DNA of 64,000 nt from Effrenium voratum (GCA_963377175.1 CAUJNA010003090.1:581476-645475), one strand, 5' to 3'; counted from the first letter of the stretch, positions 42,102-53,687 are shown. The notes: generated by a model from the sequence alone, not told the origin. Numbers and translations are program-made.

Positions 42102-42655
42102 TCAGGGTTGCACCGGTTGAGACAGTCCTCCAATTCCAATGGTCCTACCCTGGGACCTGTCTGGCCTTCGCCTCCTGAGTTCCTGGACTTTAAGCTTGGG
42201 GTTGGACCATTTTAGTGTAACAAAGTTTAAAAAGGAAACCCAAAGGACAACCACATTTTGGGCGCTCAAAAAACGACATACTCACTTGTTTGCTTGACAC
42301 AATCTTCCCAAAAGGAAGTGAGTTGACACTTCGCTGTGAGGCAAAAGCCCTTTCTGAGGCTAGCTGCATAGAGCGCGCCCAAGGACCGGACGCCCCCTCG
42401 AGGCGGTGCACATGCTTCGAAAACAAGTCTGTCCTTCGCCTGAGGCAATGATGTCCGAAGTTTGTTTTATCACCGGATGCACAACACCACAGGCATCGAT
42501 GGACCGGAGCGATTGATGTCTCGGCTTTCTGGGATTGATTTCTTTGGGGTCCGGAAAAATGGGGAAAAACAGGCAACCCTCTGGGTCGAACCATGGAAAA
42601 AGACCATGGGTTGCTCTTTGCGCCCTTGGCATCAGGGCATCTGGAAACTGGGGTC
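42102..42655 (-). CDS. Three-exon gene 3' end, best-supported model
   Basis: Exon 42655-42474 follows GATCTCTCCAG and has 60 codons: PQFPDALMPRAQRATHGLFP, WFDPEGCLFFPIFPDPKEIN and on to ACGVVHP, with donor GTGATA. Exon 42439-42286 follows CATTGCCTCAG and reads AKDRLVFEACAPPRGGVRSL, GALYAASLRKGFCLTAKCQL, TSFWEDCVKQT. It ends at a perfect donor GTGAGT. The 98 bp intron 42285-42188 is a family A element ending TTAAAG. Exon 42187-42102 reads QELRRRRPDRSQGRTIGIGG, LSQPVQP and TGA. The phases agree throughout. The first intron would be only 34 bp. Exon 43109-43260 may lie upstream in the same gene. No family was recognised. Confidence 0.5.
42188..42285 (-). mobile_element. Family A element forming a candidate intron
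   Basis: Reading minus: GTGAGTATGTCGTTTTTTGA, GGTTTCCTTTTTAAAC, CACTAAAATGGTCC, ending CTTAAAG. The consensus donor GTGAGT coincides with the family A edge. Confidence 0.65.
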
Positions 42656-43108
42656 CTGGAGAGATCATTTATTCCCACTTGGAAAGGTATGCTTTTTGGT
42701 GGTTCCCTTCTGGTCATCCAGTGTTTTTGCCGGACCTTTTGATCAACCTTCAAATGGTCTTACCAATATTTAATAGCCACATGGGAAGTCAGGGATACGT
42801 ATCTTGTTTCCATCACCAAACTTGCAGGACTCTCAGCAAGCGGAAACCCGAAACACTGAAGGCTTTACCCTGCAAGCCGCCAGGGTGTGTTAATCGGTCT
42901 TAGTTTCCCCTCAATACAACAAGACATGCGGAGAAAAAAAAGAAGAAAAAAAAACAGCACCCATTTGCAGAAGCACCTTCTTGGGGCAGATCTCTGTTTT
43001 TTTTGCTCCTTGTTTTTTCTCCGGGAGTCGCTCAACAACAAATTGCGGTACTTCGCACACATTGGGATTGGTAACTTGCCTGGGGAAATGGCCACAAACA
43101 CATCCAAC

Positions 43109-43260
43109 CTGAAACCCAGTTGCCCCGTGATCCTGGTAGAAACTGGCAAAACCAAAAAAGCAACACCAGAACACGCCCTTGACGAAACGCGGAACGCGGT
43201 TTGGTCCTCGAAACCGGTCCTTCGATTTTTTAGTCGGCCGGTGGTGACGACAGGCACCCG
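43109..43260 (-). CDS. Possible internal exon (152 bp), upstream of 42655
   Basis: Acceptor ATTTGCGCAG, donor GTTGGA after TTTCAG. It reads RVPVVTTGRLKNRRTGFEDQ, TAFRVSSRACSGVAFLVLPV, STRITGQLGF. The minus strand stays open for 186 codons around it (42865-43425). The plus strand is open too. Confidence 0.38.
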
Positions 43261-44519
43261 CTGCGCAAATCGTTTTGGAAGACCGAGTGCTGGCTGGAAC
43301 TTTTGGGCTTCAAATGCGGGTTGGGGAAATTGGGGCTGGGGGAGTCTCGCTTCAAGTGTTGCCCAAAATTGGAAGCCAACAATCTGGAAGCGTTCTTGAG
43401 CAACTTCTCCATTTGCGGAAAACACAAATAGGAAAACACACTATCAAATGTGTCCAGTGATCGATTCCCGTTGAAACCTGCAGGGGAACATACACAAAAT
43501 ACTCGTAAGCAAATGAAAGCAACAGGTTCAAATTGGAAGCGTGTTGAAGTCGTACCATTGGGACTCTCCAGCCTGGCATTGGGGTTTGCTTGGGGTCTTG
43601 TGGCAAAGCTAATGCTCAAATGACCGCCCAGTTGTACCTTTAACCAAAGGGGGTTTCTCTTCCAAGGCTTCCCCATTAAAGCTTCACAGCTTTAATTTTG
43701 AGTAGGACTTCTATTGGCTCCAACCAAAAGCAAGGCTAGGAAATGATCTCAACTCATGCCCCCTCAAAGTTCCCAGAAACGGAACTCAAGGCCCAGAATG
43801 CCTGTGGCCCGCTTCATGACCCACAAGAAACTCAACTTAACCCCGCCGGGCCCGGGAGGCGAGGACCAGGTTAGGTGAGTCACCATGTAAAGTAAGCTGA
43901 GCTTACCGGAGAGGAACGTGTGGCAGTTCCAGCTTGCAGCACGCTTGCGTTGCCGGGGGCCGCGCATTTTTTTATTTGACTCGCTCATGGTCTGGGGCAT
44001 TGCGTCAACGTTTTGCCACGAAAACGCCACATGGAGACGATGCAGAAAACCGCCGCTAGGTGGCAGTAATTGGACCAGCGCATTCAACGAGATCTGCGCT
44101 GGCGACTCATGCAAGCACTGCCCCATCTCCATGAGAGATTCGCCGACGAACATAGGAGTTGATGTCTCCTCTGGCGAATTATATGCGAGAGCGAGGGAAA
44201 AAACGCCCGCTTGGCATATTGGTGACTGGCATTTCAAAGGGCCGTGAGACTGTTTTTGCTGAGAGACTCATGGCGTCCAACACCGGCACTCGAGTCATGC
44301 CTGACTGATACCTGACTCAAGACCGTGCACAGTGCTTTCAGGACAGAACGAGGGCGCACACAAAAAAACAGCTTCCTGCGAAACCTCCTTTCGACGAATT
44401 CGCATCAAAATGCCGTTGCTCGGTGCTTTGCCCAGAGCCCTGAAGAGAGCGGCAGCGCAAGTTGCAACTCAAAAGCCTCAGCGTGCGAAAGAATTTGTGA
44501 TCCCCACGAAGCCACATGA

Positions 44520-44595
44520 GCAGGGCTCACTAGATTTCCCGTTCAACGGTTGCAATTTACTGGTGGTTTCCGTTGAAACAGCCACTGTTGGATGA
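44520..44595 (+). repeat. Family J dispersed repeat
   Basis: CTCACTAGATTTCCC, CAATTTACTGGTGGT, TCCGTTGAAACAGCC. Confidence 0.5.
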
Positions 44596-45814
44596 AATAG
44601 GCCACAAAAACAACATGTGAGTATCCAAACATATAGACTGGCACACCTGAGGGCCAATACCAAAAGCATGTTCGAGAGCTGTGTCCAAAGGTGGATATGA
44701 GCCACGGACCGTATTACTCACTGGTTCAATTGGGTGGGCCCCGGCGTGAGGAAATAGGGGCTATTAGGCAGGTCCCCCCCATGTCCTCTCCAAATGAACA
44801 ACAAACTACCAGTACTTGCGTCAGTTGCTCATAGGTAAAACATCGTGAGAACATTACGTGAGCCATAGACATGTTCCACTGCCTTTCGGTGGACCTTGTT
44901 TTTAAAGGAAAACCATATCGAAACTAGGCCTGGCATGAAATTCGAACGGTATTTTTCAGAAACGCAAGACGTCTCAGAAGCAAACTACAATTCACGAACT
45001 GGTTGATTAATAGTGGGTGCCCCCACTAAAGTCGGGACACAAAAAAGGACTCTTAGAGCCACCAACCCCCTCAGAACATAGGACTTGCTTGTCCATCCGG
45101 GGTGAAAGGACTAGCAGTCACATGTGTTTGGGTTGCTCAAAGGTTCGGGCGCAGGTGTCCTCACGCTTCTTTCAAGAGACTTGTGCATTGAGTTGTGACC
45201 CAGAAAGGACCCGGGATGCAAATGACTGGAGTCGGAGGGAACCATGCCCACTTGCAAGGCAAAAAAGTTCAAAACCCGATGTAGCCCCCGATTCACAGGT
45301 ACAGCCAAGGAGTTGAGTCACCCTGAGCAAAAACAACAACGCAGACTTACCAGATTTTGGGTTAAGGGCAGGCGCACGAAGGGTGGCAACAAATCATTGC
45401 TACACTGACATCATCAAACAAATATTGCTTAACCTCATCATTAGATCATCGGTGGGAGCAAGCCTGGCTCAAATACCCGGTATATCAGAGGCTGGTGATG
45501 CTGTGTTACTGCTGCATCCTGTGTTTATATATATATATGTGTGTTTCTGAAAGGAATCAAAAGTCACGTTAGGCTTGGCCCGCGGTCGACACCCCCAGCA
45601 TCACCAAGATAAAGTGGGCGTCACGGTGCGTACTATGCAAATCAAGTGGTTGACACACCAGCATCGCTCGTGTCTTAGTGCAAGCATCGTCTAAAAATGG
45701 AGCCTGAAAAACATGGGAAGTTTATCAAGATCTTTGGCAGTCTGGCTCCAAAATGAAACTCTTTCGTCGGCAACATCCGTACCCCAGCAACAACCAATTT
45801 AAATACGTACAATC

Positions 45815-45885
45815 TACATATATATATATATACACCTATTTATTTATATATATATACACATATAAATAACAATATATATATATAT
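45815..45885 (+). repeat. TA-rich microsatellite
   Basis: ATATATATATATATACACC and further TATATA blocks. Confidence 0.85.
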
Positions 45886-46379
45886 GGTACCCGCCCCCAA
45901 AACCAAGGTTTTGTCTGAAAACACTGGTAATTGCGGTGTTGTCTGACAAAAACCTGCATCTGCCAGAACACGCATTTTTCAAGCGATTTTCCGCAACTGC
46001 AAAAGCCTCTCATCTGCCAAACCCAGCCCATACTGCAACCAAGCACTATGCTTGCATAAGGGCATCTCTTCAAGGAAGCTCTTTGGAAACTAAACAAACT
46101 GAAAAAAACTGAAAAACTAAAAAACCAAGGATTTGGAGGGACATGGCGGGGGGGGGGGGCAGCCCTCATGTCCCTCAGAATCCTTGTTTTATTGTTTTCT
46201 AGTTTTTCATTTTTTCCAGGTTGCCTTGGCATCTGAGCAGAACCGAGTCCATATTTGAAGCTGTCTGGCTCCAGCGCTTCCTTACTCCTCTTCTGCCCTT
46301 TGTTCTGACCCTGTCCTGGCATGGCCAAGCAGCCTGAGGATATGACCTTTGATGACCTCAACAACGCATGCGACGCTTT

Positions 46380-46990
46380 CGTATTTTATGAGTATTTTTC
46401 TGGTATTGCCCTGGTGACTTGTCAGACAAATTGAGCCTCGTATTTCCTCAGCATTCTCCTAGCATTCTCCTAGTATGCTCCTTTAGTATTCCCCCAGTCT
46501 TCCTTGAGTATTTCCCTAGTATTGCCCTAGTATTCCTTTAGAATTCTCTTGGTATGCCCCGAGTATTTCCTAGTAAGGGAAGGGACATACTAGGGGAATA
46601 CCTTCAGTATTGCCCTAGTATTCCTTAAATATTCTCTTGGTATACCCCTAGTATTCTCTCAGAATTCCCCTAGTATTCTCCCTGTGTTCACCTTTAATAT
46701 TGCCCTAGTACTTCCCTTGTAGTGCCCTAGTATTGCCCCAGTCAGGAAGCCTGAGAGAAGTCAGACAGATTGAGCTTGAGAGTATACCTCTAGTATTCCC
46801 TCAGTATTCCCGCGTATTATCCTAGTATTCACCTTTAATATTGCCCTAGTATTCCCTGAGTATGTACCTAGTATTGCCCTAGTATTCCCCTAGTATTGCG
46901 CTAGTATTCCTTTAGTATTCTCTTGGTATACCCCTAGCTAGTCTTCCCTAGATATTTCACTAGTAAAGGAAGGGGAATATTCGAGAATAC
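46380..46990 (+). repeat. Minisatellite of CCCTAGTATT-type units
   Basis: About 600 bp built of 10-12 bp units such as CCTAGTATTCCC, CCCTAGTATTGCC and TTTAGTATTCTC, with drift. A longer period is visible: GAATACCTTCAGTATT recurs, and CTTGGTATACCCCTAGTATT recurs. No gene. Confidence 0.85.
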
Positions 46991-47115
46991 CTTCAGTATT
47001 ATCTAACTAACTAGGCAGCTAAATAGATAACTAACTGATTAGCCAATTAACTAGCTAACTGGCTTGAGTGCCCATTCATTACAACTACTTAACTGACTAA
47101 TTAGCTGACTAACTA
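46991..47115 (+). repeat. CTAA-rich degenerate repeat
   Basis: CTAACTAACTAGG, AACTAACTGATTAGCC and GACTAACTAATTG words follow the minisatellite directly. Confidence 0.6.
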
Positions 47116-47244
47116 ATTGAACTTGCCTTGAACTTGAAAAATATGCATTTCGCAGAGGCGAAAATACACATGGTTCTCAAAAGCAGCATTTTGCCCAGTG
47201 ATTTTGGCAATTGTCCAGGTTCAAACCCTGGGTTTTGGGGGGTG

Positions 47245-47247
<3 letters not shown>

Positions 47248-47280
<33 letters not shown>
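47248..47280 (+). repeat. TA microsatellite
   Basis: Uninterrupted TATATA run of about 30 bp. Confidence 0.9.
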
Positions 47281-48415
47281 ATCTAAAACGTGTTCAGATT
47301 GGGGGTCGGCGGCACAGGGTCGCAGCGCTGGCTTCCCACCCCCGAGCTGAGTGGACTCGCCCAGTTCGACGTCTTCATGACACGGTCTTCCCTGCAAGTA
47401 AGTCCATGAACTCAGGCAGCAAGTAGCCTATTCAGAAACATGGAATCTGACGGGGTGCCCTGGAACACAATATGTTCCTCTAACAGTTCCATGCTAGTGG
47501 ACAGCAGAGAAGGGTCCAAAGAATCTTCACCACTGCCCTCCAAGCAGTCCGACTCTGTGCCCAAAGTGGGGCTCATGGTCCCTGTGAGTAACAATCTGGC
47601 ATACCCAAGCAGTATTGGGCATTTGGAGATGTCAACCAGGACATCAGTGGGCCGATGAGGTTCCATGCGCTAACTGATAGTTGCTTAAAGGAGGGAGCCC
47701 CTGTCATGGTTGCTTTGTCAAACCTCCAACTCTGGCTGGGCAAAATGGCAAAAGAGGTTGGGCAAGACATCCACCTGCCAGTTTGATGTTGCAGTCCAAG
47801 ACTTCCTGCACCCGGCTCCTTTGACTAACTGCTTGCCACTTGGGTTGTAGCACTTTGAACTTGTTGGACCAATTGAGTTAGCTAATGGCTCTAGGGGTAG
47901 CACGAGTGCGGGCGAGCTCTTTGAGCCCAAGCGAAATGAGCTGGAGGTCAAGCGACAAGTTGGCACCGAATAAACCCAACTCCAATGGTTTCGAAGAAGG
48001 AGTACCTGGAGTGGCCGTGGGGGGTCCTTTTGGATTTGGGCGGTTTCACCACTTGGGAGATTTTGTGGGTTCAGCTTCCCTCTTAAGGGCGGTGTCCCAT
48101 TTACCCTCTAGATCCAGGGGTTCAACTCCCAAATCCATTTCGGATGGGTGACAACTCCATTTGCTTAACAACTTCAGTCCCCTACAAAAGACTCCAGAAT
48201 GTTTCTAGTGATAGATTCCCCTTTCAACCGAAGCCTCCATTTGCTTAAGCCCTGGAAAAAGTCCAGTGATAGAGTCCCTTTTGAGAACCAACAAGGCAAA
48301 GCCCATCCGCAGATGGAAGGTGAAGCCAGGGCACTGCTTTGCGAAGCCGAAGGATTCAGGCACTTGGGCTTTCGCATCTCCTCACAGCCCTTGGTTGACG
48401 GCCAGGTCTTTCCAT

Positions 48416-48449
48416 GGGGAAGTGGGGAAGTGGGGAAGTGGGGACGTGG
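48416..48449 (+). repeat. Four tandem 8 bp GGGGAAGT units
   Basis: GGGGAAGT three times, then GGGGACGT. Confidence 0.85.
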
Positions 48450-48472
48450 AATCCAATTCCATTTTCTGAGTT

Positions 48473-49305
48473 TCAGATTCTGCTGATTTCACGCTGAATC
48501 CCCGAAATATCACCTAAGTTTGGAGGAGACCCCGGCACACTCCCCGGAACCCTTTGGCAGAATGCTCCATAATTAAGCCTCCTCCGGCTGCTGCAGTTCA
48601 CCCAAATATCACCCAAACTCCTTGAATTGCATCCCGGCTTTCGGGTATCCGAGCTCACCCAAACAGCCGCAGCCCTCCGGAGAAACGCGCGGAACAGTCG
48701 AATTGTCGGTCCCCAATCTGCCCCGAAATCTTGTCCTGCGGGGAAAAACATCAGCCCAGGTGTTTCCCCAGCACAAAATCTGGAAGCTCTGGAGCCTTGG
48801 GCTGACGTTGAGCTGCTCTTCAAACCAAGTTCCCAGTCCTTCCCATGGTAAGGTTCCACATGGGTCGTTCCCGTTGCATCTCTCCAAGTGATTGGTGAAT
48901 CGTGTTGGAATGTAGAAAGTGAACCAAAAAGGCGCCAAACGCCCCCTCCCATTTACAGAACAACCCGGGTGACCTGAAAAGTCTGCGCTTGCCTCCCTAG
49001 CATCACTCAAGGTTCGGGGAGAGGCATGATACGGGGTCTTAAATTTAGGGAACCCGAATTGTGCTGGTTGCTCCTGTTGGCTTCCCCTTAAAACCGACCA
49101 AAAAGGAGCTTCCGGGAAAGAAAACACGCACCACCATCGTGGAGTCCCAGTGACAGGAGCCCCGTCTCGCCCAAGCTGCACCGCTTGATCCCCGGCCAAG
49201 GCGCTCGTTGGAAGGGTTTTCCCAGTGAAAACATCGTGGCAAGAACAACACCCCGCCTTCGCTTGAAGGCTTCCTTAAGATGCGAAGCAAAACGTGGAAT
49301 CTCAC
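48473..49305 (-). CDS. Three-exon gene 3' end, family A element as intron
   Basis: Exon about 49305-49135 reads ENPSNERLGRGSSGAAWARR then GSCHWDSTM and ends at GTGGTG. The 97 bp intron 49134-49038 is a family A element ending AATTTAAG. Exon 49037-48974 reads TPYHASPRTLSDAREASADF and ends at CAG|GTCACC. Exon 48879-48473 reads DATGTTHVEPYHGKDWELGL, then GETPGLMFFPAGQDFGADWG, PTIRLFRAFLRRAAAVWVSS and on to QREISRI, then TGA. The last segment is open for about 135 codons. A good internal acceptor and donor (48736, 48658) also exist there, so alternative splicing or a different frame is possible. No family was recognised. Confidence 0.48.
49033..49135 (-). mobile_element. Family A element forming a candidate intron
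   Basis: Reading minus: GGTGGTGCGTGTTTTC, CCGGAAGCTCC, GGTTTTAAGGGGAAGCC, CGGGTTCCCTAAATTTAAG. Confidence 0.7.
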
Positions 49306-49798
49306 AGCTCTCCGAAGTCGGGAGGCGACAGGGTTCTAGTCAGAAATTCTGGGAGGCATTTCTCAAAACATGAAATGTATTTCCGATGTTGCACCCTGTC
49401 TTTGGGGTGGTCATTTTTCGGGAAGCCAAAAGCAAAACCAACCATTTGCTTCTTGCGGGGAGGGTGTGTGCATATAGTTTGATACATACCCCCAGGTTGA
49501 GCTTGTCGTGTGTTGAGGCTCGATACCCCAACATGGGTCGTCAGTTTGACACTGAGTGGATTGGTCTCGGTTGAAAGGTGGGTGTTAATGGGACATCATG
49601 TTGTTGGTTGGGAGAGGAGTTCCCGTAAAGCAGACAGACACACCCACCGATAAATATGGGCAGAGAAGCGCCAAACACGTCGATGGATCAATCCCAGCCC
49701 TCACCCTGCCATAATCAGTGCGAAGCTCCGGCCTTTCCCATGTAAGGATTCCTCAGCCCGGTCGATTGCTCCCTTCGAACTGGTTCCAAACAGGCTTT

Positions 49799-49895
49799 GG
49801 GGGGTGTGAGTGGTTTTGGAGAACCCCCCCCTTTTGGAGTGGTTTTAAAGGGAACACAAAAGGAGAACCACCGGTTTGGGGGGTCCAGACACACC
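49799..49895 (+). mobile_element. Family A element
   Basis: GGGGTGTGAGTGGTTTTGG at the left, GGTTTTAAAGGGAACACAAA in the core, GGGGGGTCCAGACACACC at the right. Confidence 0.7.
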
Positions 49896-50857
49896 TGTTT
49901 GCTTTTCTGTGAACGTGGGCCACGACCAATTTGTTCAACACAGAAAGTGGCCCTGAACCTCAACTTTCAACGCCGGTTTAACATGCCTTCGTTGCTGAAT
50001 GAAGCGTTTGTGGGCAATACGGAAAATCCGAGCTGTTTCAACCAAAAAGTGAAAGTCCAAAGATCCAACTTCACAACCCTTGCTATGGCAAAAAGCTTTG
50101 TTTTTTGCAGCCCCCCCCCCCCACCCTAAGAATCAAACAAACAAAAAACCGTTAAAAAAAACTGACCCAACACCAGTCAAGCCAAATGGCCATAAAGATG
50201 TTGACCTTTTTTTCAGAGCTGGGCCCCTACCAGTTGGCTTTAATTACGTTGCTCAAGCCGGGGGCGTTCGAAGCGAGCAACCAAAAAGTGGCGCACTCGT
50301 GGACAGACAGATCCCAAGCTACATGATGTCCACCAAGGGGTCGTTGGAAGTGGGGGCGGGTCCCAAGGGGTGTGCCGTCTGGGCTGACCTATTTTCCCCA
50401 GCAAGTCGAAAAAAACTGGTTCTGCCACCTTTTACTGTGTAATAGAGCACATCGGAGGTGTCCGGCCACGAAGGCACTACATGAGGTTGACTTCCCACCC
50501 AAAGCCTGACGAGTATCCCCGCAACCTCACCACAACCCGCCCCAAAGCGCCAATGGGAGCGATTTGATCCTAGATGTTGCTCATGGGAATACTCGTCTCA
50601 ACTTGTCAATTTGGCCCTAGTCTGGGGCCCTGGGGTATACTAAACATTTCGCGTTCAGATTCTGGCCCATATTGAGCCTACCTTTAACAACATGTTTCCT
50701 GATGAGACAGAAGCTGCATGCAATCCACGATTGTGGCGATTGAGCCAACTCTAAGAGTCCTGACCCAATGCAAGCCCCGGCCCTTGCAATGGAGACTGAC
50801 CTAAGGGTCATTGAAAAAACTACGATTTCGAGGACAGTCGGGACCCTACGGAACTGC

Positions 50858-50900
50858 ATATATATATATATATATACATGTATATATATATATATAAGAT
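50858..50900 (+). repeat. TA microsatellite
   Basis: TATATATATATATATACATG, then a further TA run. Confidence 0.9.
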
Positions 50901-50964
50901 GTAAGTACATGTACAAAGCGTCTATTTATATTATACATACATTCATAAGATATATAGGGATAGA

Positions 50965-50968
50965 GAAG

Positions 50969-51000
<32 letters not shown>

Positions 51001-51001
51001 A
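50965..51001 (+). repeat. AG dinucleotide repeat
   Basis: About fifteen GA units. Confidence 0.9.
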
Positions 51002-52136
51002 AGACCTGATGTGCTGCCATGCGTCAAGTCAACATAGGCGGGATCCTCCCACTTGCCACTGGAGGCGGGGACTGCGTAGCCAGCCCTCAGACCGGATTTG
51101 CAAAGAGAGGTTCGCCTCCCAACCGGAGTCACTTGGGCGACCACTCCGTTTGGTGCGCGTTATATTGTGTATGAGCCATGGGCAAAACCAACTCCGCATG
51201 TGGCGTATGGTCATGTGTTTTGTTTTCTTTTCTGTTTTGCTATAGGAATTAAGGATCCTTGCTACCAGGTGGATGAACAGTTCTGTTAACCCCAAGTCAA
51301 GGCGTCGTTTGACCTTGGCACATATGGGCATGAATAAATCAATGGGTCTCGGGCCCTTTGGTAGACATAAGTTAAAAGAGTCAACCAACGACCAAAGTTC
51401 AAGTGAGTTTAGGCTGAATTCTACTTCGGGGACGTACGAGTCAAGGGTGGTCATCCAAGTGTTTGCAATGGGATTCTCCCCCAACCCACCCTCAAGATGG
51501 GCCTGCGCAGGCCTATTTGCAAAATAATGTCGTAGTCATCTAGAAGGAGCGTTCCGTGTTCCGTGTTGGTGCGAGGGAACCCCTCCTAAAACAAGAAAGC
51601 TCCGCCCAAGTGGCCGGTTCTACCCTTTCAAACAGCGCCTTGCAAGTGAAATTGGAAACAAATAAATGTTGATGGACACTTTAAATACCCATGTCCCTAG
51701 GTGGGATAAATAAACCTTCAAGAAATCCCAAAAATGGCATACGTGTCTCCCAGTTGCAGGCCCCAGGTCCAAATGATTTGCGTCTCACACTGGGTCGATT
51801 CAATTGATTTCCTCTGTATCCAACTCGTGAAACACAAGAAACGTTGATCGAATCTCTGAGGTCGCCCTACGCTACTTGGTTCGGAAATGCGTGGGAACGA
51901 CCCGTAGGGATCTCTGGAAGTTCAAGGGATGGTTGAGTTCGGGGGTCGTTCCCTCCCCTGAGAGCCAGCAAGAAAAATCTAAAAAAATCTACCCCGAGCC
52001 ATGTACATCAAAAGGAAGAAGATCTGCACCAACTTGTACACTCGGCGGCGAAAGTCGGTGCACGACAGCTTACACAAGCAAACCTGCATGAGACGCAAGC
52101 GCATTCACGAAGTCGGAAGTCAGTGCAAAACTTGCC

Positions 52137-52336
52137 AAATCCCGCTGTGACGCAGTATGTCAAGATGTCCGTTTTTTAAGCACTAATTTGGACGTGCAAG
52201 GTGTAAATCCCAGTGCGACGCAGTATGTCAAGATGTCCGTTTTTAGGCACTAATTTGGACGTACGATGTGTAAATCCCACTGTGACGCAGTATGTGAAGA
52301 TGCCCGTGTTTAAGCACTAATTTGGACGTACGATGT
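52137..52336 (+). repeat. Three tandem copies of a 67-68 bp unit
   Basis: Units start at 52137, 52205 and 52272. Each has GACGCAGTATGT, AAGATG(T/C)CCGT and GCACTAATTTGGACGT. There are few differences between copies, so the array is recent or maintained. No reading frame is kept, since the 68 and 67 bp periods shift the frame. Confidence 0.9.
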
Positions 52337-52624
52337 CCCAATGGGACGCAATAGGATGTGCAGCTGGGAAAAGTATCCAGTGGGAGCACCGGAAGCAACA
52401 AATCCAAATGGGACGCCGCATGGCATGTATAATTTCCATGGCATCTAAGCCTATAACTTCTATCAAGTCAAATCCTACTGGCACACAGCCGAACAACACA
52501 AGGATCCCAACTCCCATGTGTTAGTTGACTCAACCTTCTCAATATCTTGGCCAGAGGCCAGAGGCAGTGTGCAATTTCTCGCCCAGACCCCTCCTGCAGT
52601 TCTTTCACCTTGTGAAGTTGCTAC

Positions 52625-52662
52625 CACCACCATCATCACCACCACCACCACCACCACCACAA
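52625..52662 (+). repeat. CAC trinucleotide repeat
   Basis: CCACCACCATCATCACCACC and following ACC units. Confidence 0.9.
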
Positions 52663-53419
52663 CCGCACCATCACGGGGCTGCACAGTAAAGCCGGCACAA
52701 TCTTGTTCCAAACACTCCTTCTCAAGTGCATCTTCGAGCTCAACGCGCAGCCTCTTCTTGATTGGCGTCGCCGTTGCAGGTGGCTGAGCTCGCGCGCCCC
52801 TTGAACCCCAATCTCACGGGCGCAGCGATGAGTTACGCGTGTGTCCCACGAGGGCAGCCACAAACAAAACCCGTTCCGGAACACGAATCCCCATGGGCAT
52901 ATGGTTTTAAAGCGACCCTAGCGGAGGGTGTAAATCAAAGTCACATCTCCCATGGCACAGCACAGAAAGAGGAAGTCATATCAGTGTGCTCGCCCGAACT
53001 TACCTAAGCACCGCCTATCCAAAGACCGTGGGCTCATTGAAGCAACGTGCTCAAAACACACAGCAGGCGCAAAACGCAACGACTTCTACAGATGGGTGTA
53101 ATGCCACGCTCAAAACCAGCACTCTCCAAAAACACTGCCTCCAGTCGCCTCCAGTCCGCGTGCAAGTTCGCTCAAATCCCAATGGTATGGCAACAGGAAG
53201 TCTGCTCAAACAAAATCCTGCCGCATGGAATTCGAGTTCAACGGTAACCATACATATGTAAACCCCGCACCAGGACGCAAGCCGCACCGACTTCCTCAAT
53301 CAGTACCCTGCATGGCACACGAAGTTGGACGCAGACGCACCGACTTTCACCGGAGAGAGTATGGCAAGCGTGCGTGCCAGCGGAAAACAACAACAACGAA
53401 AACACTGGTTCTTTGTCCC

Positions 53420-53600
53420 CTAAGAGTGAAAGTAGCGGACGAAACCCGTGCCCTTGCTTCTGGACTGTTCCCCACGCCCAAACAAACCCCTCGCCCTTCT
53501 GAGAGCTGAGACGCTTCTCTGGGGCGTGCCTCCCCGTTCCCCCGCGAGCCTCTGAAGCCGAGCGTTTCGGCCGGACACGGCCACGGCATTTGGGGGCGCC
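53420..53600 (-). CDS. Coding-like block, weak
   Basis: The minus strand reads AVSGRNARLQRLAGERGGTP, QRSVSALRRARGLFGRGEQS, RSKGTGFVRYFHS. It ends toward a family A copy at 53588-53687. No clear donor. The plus strand is partly open too. Confidence 0.25.
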
Positions 53601-53687
53601 GGTTTTTCGTGTGTTTTTTTTGGGGGGGGGTGGTCTTGGAGGGAAGCCAACACCCAAAAACCACGAACTTTGGGGGTGCCCTAAAAG
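53588..53687 (+). mobile_element. Family A copy with G run
   Basis: GTGTGTTTTTTTTGGGG, AGCCAACACCCAAAAACC, TTTGGGGGTGCCCTAAAAG. Confidence 0.55.

Larger units (their letters stand above)
43430..48472. other. Long stretch without supported exons
   Basis: It holds family G words (43455-43530), a family J copy (44520-44595), a family D end (45001-45030), TA microsatellites (45522-45545, 45815-45885, 47248-47280), the minisatellite 46380-46990 and a repeat shared with the window start (47625-47740). ORFs at 43764-44247 and 47411-47770 lack splice borders, and I do not support them. Confidence 0.4.
49310..52136. other. No firmly supported exon
   Basis: Contains a family A copy at 49799-49895 with an open plus-strand segment after it (ICSTQKVALNLNFQRRFNMP). 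Also a TA microsatellite at 50858-50900, an AG run at 50965-51001 and mixed low-complexity sequence. The block at 51998-52150 (plus, ATG MYIKRKKICTNLYTRRRKSV) is possible but unsupported. Confidence 0.35.
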
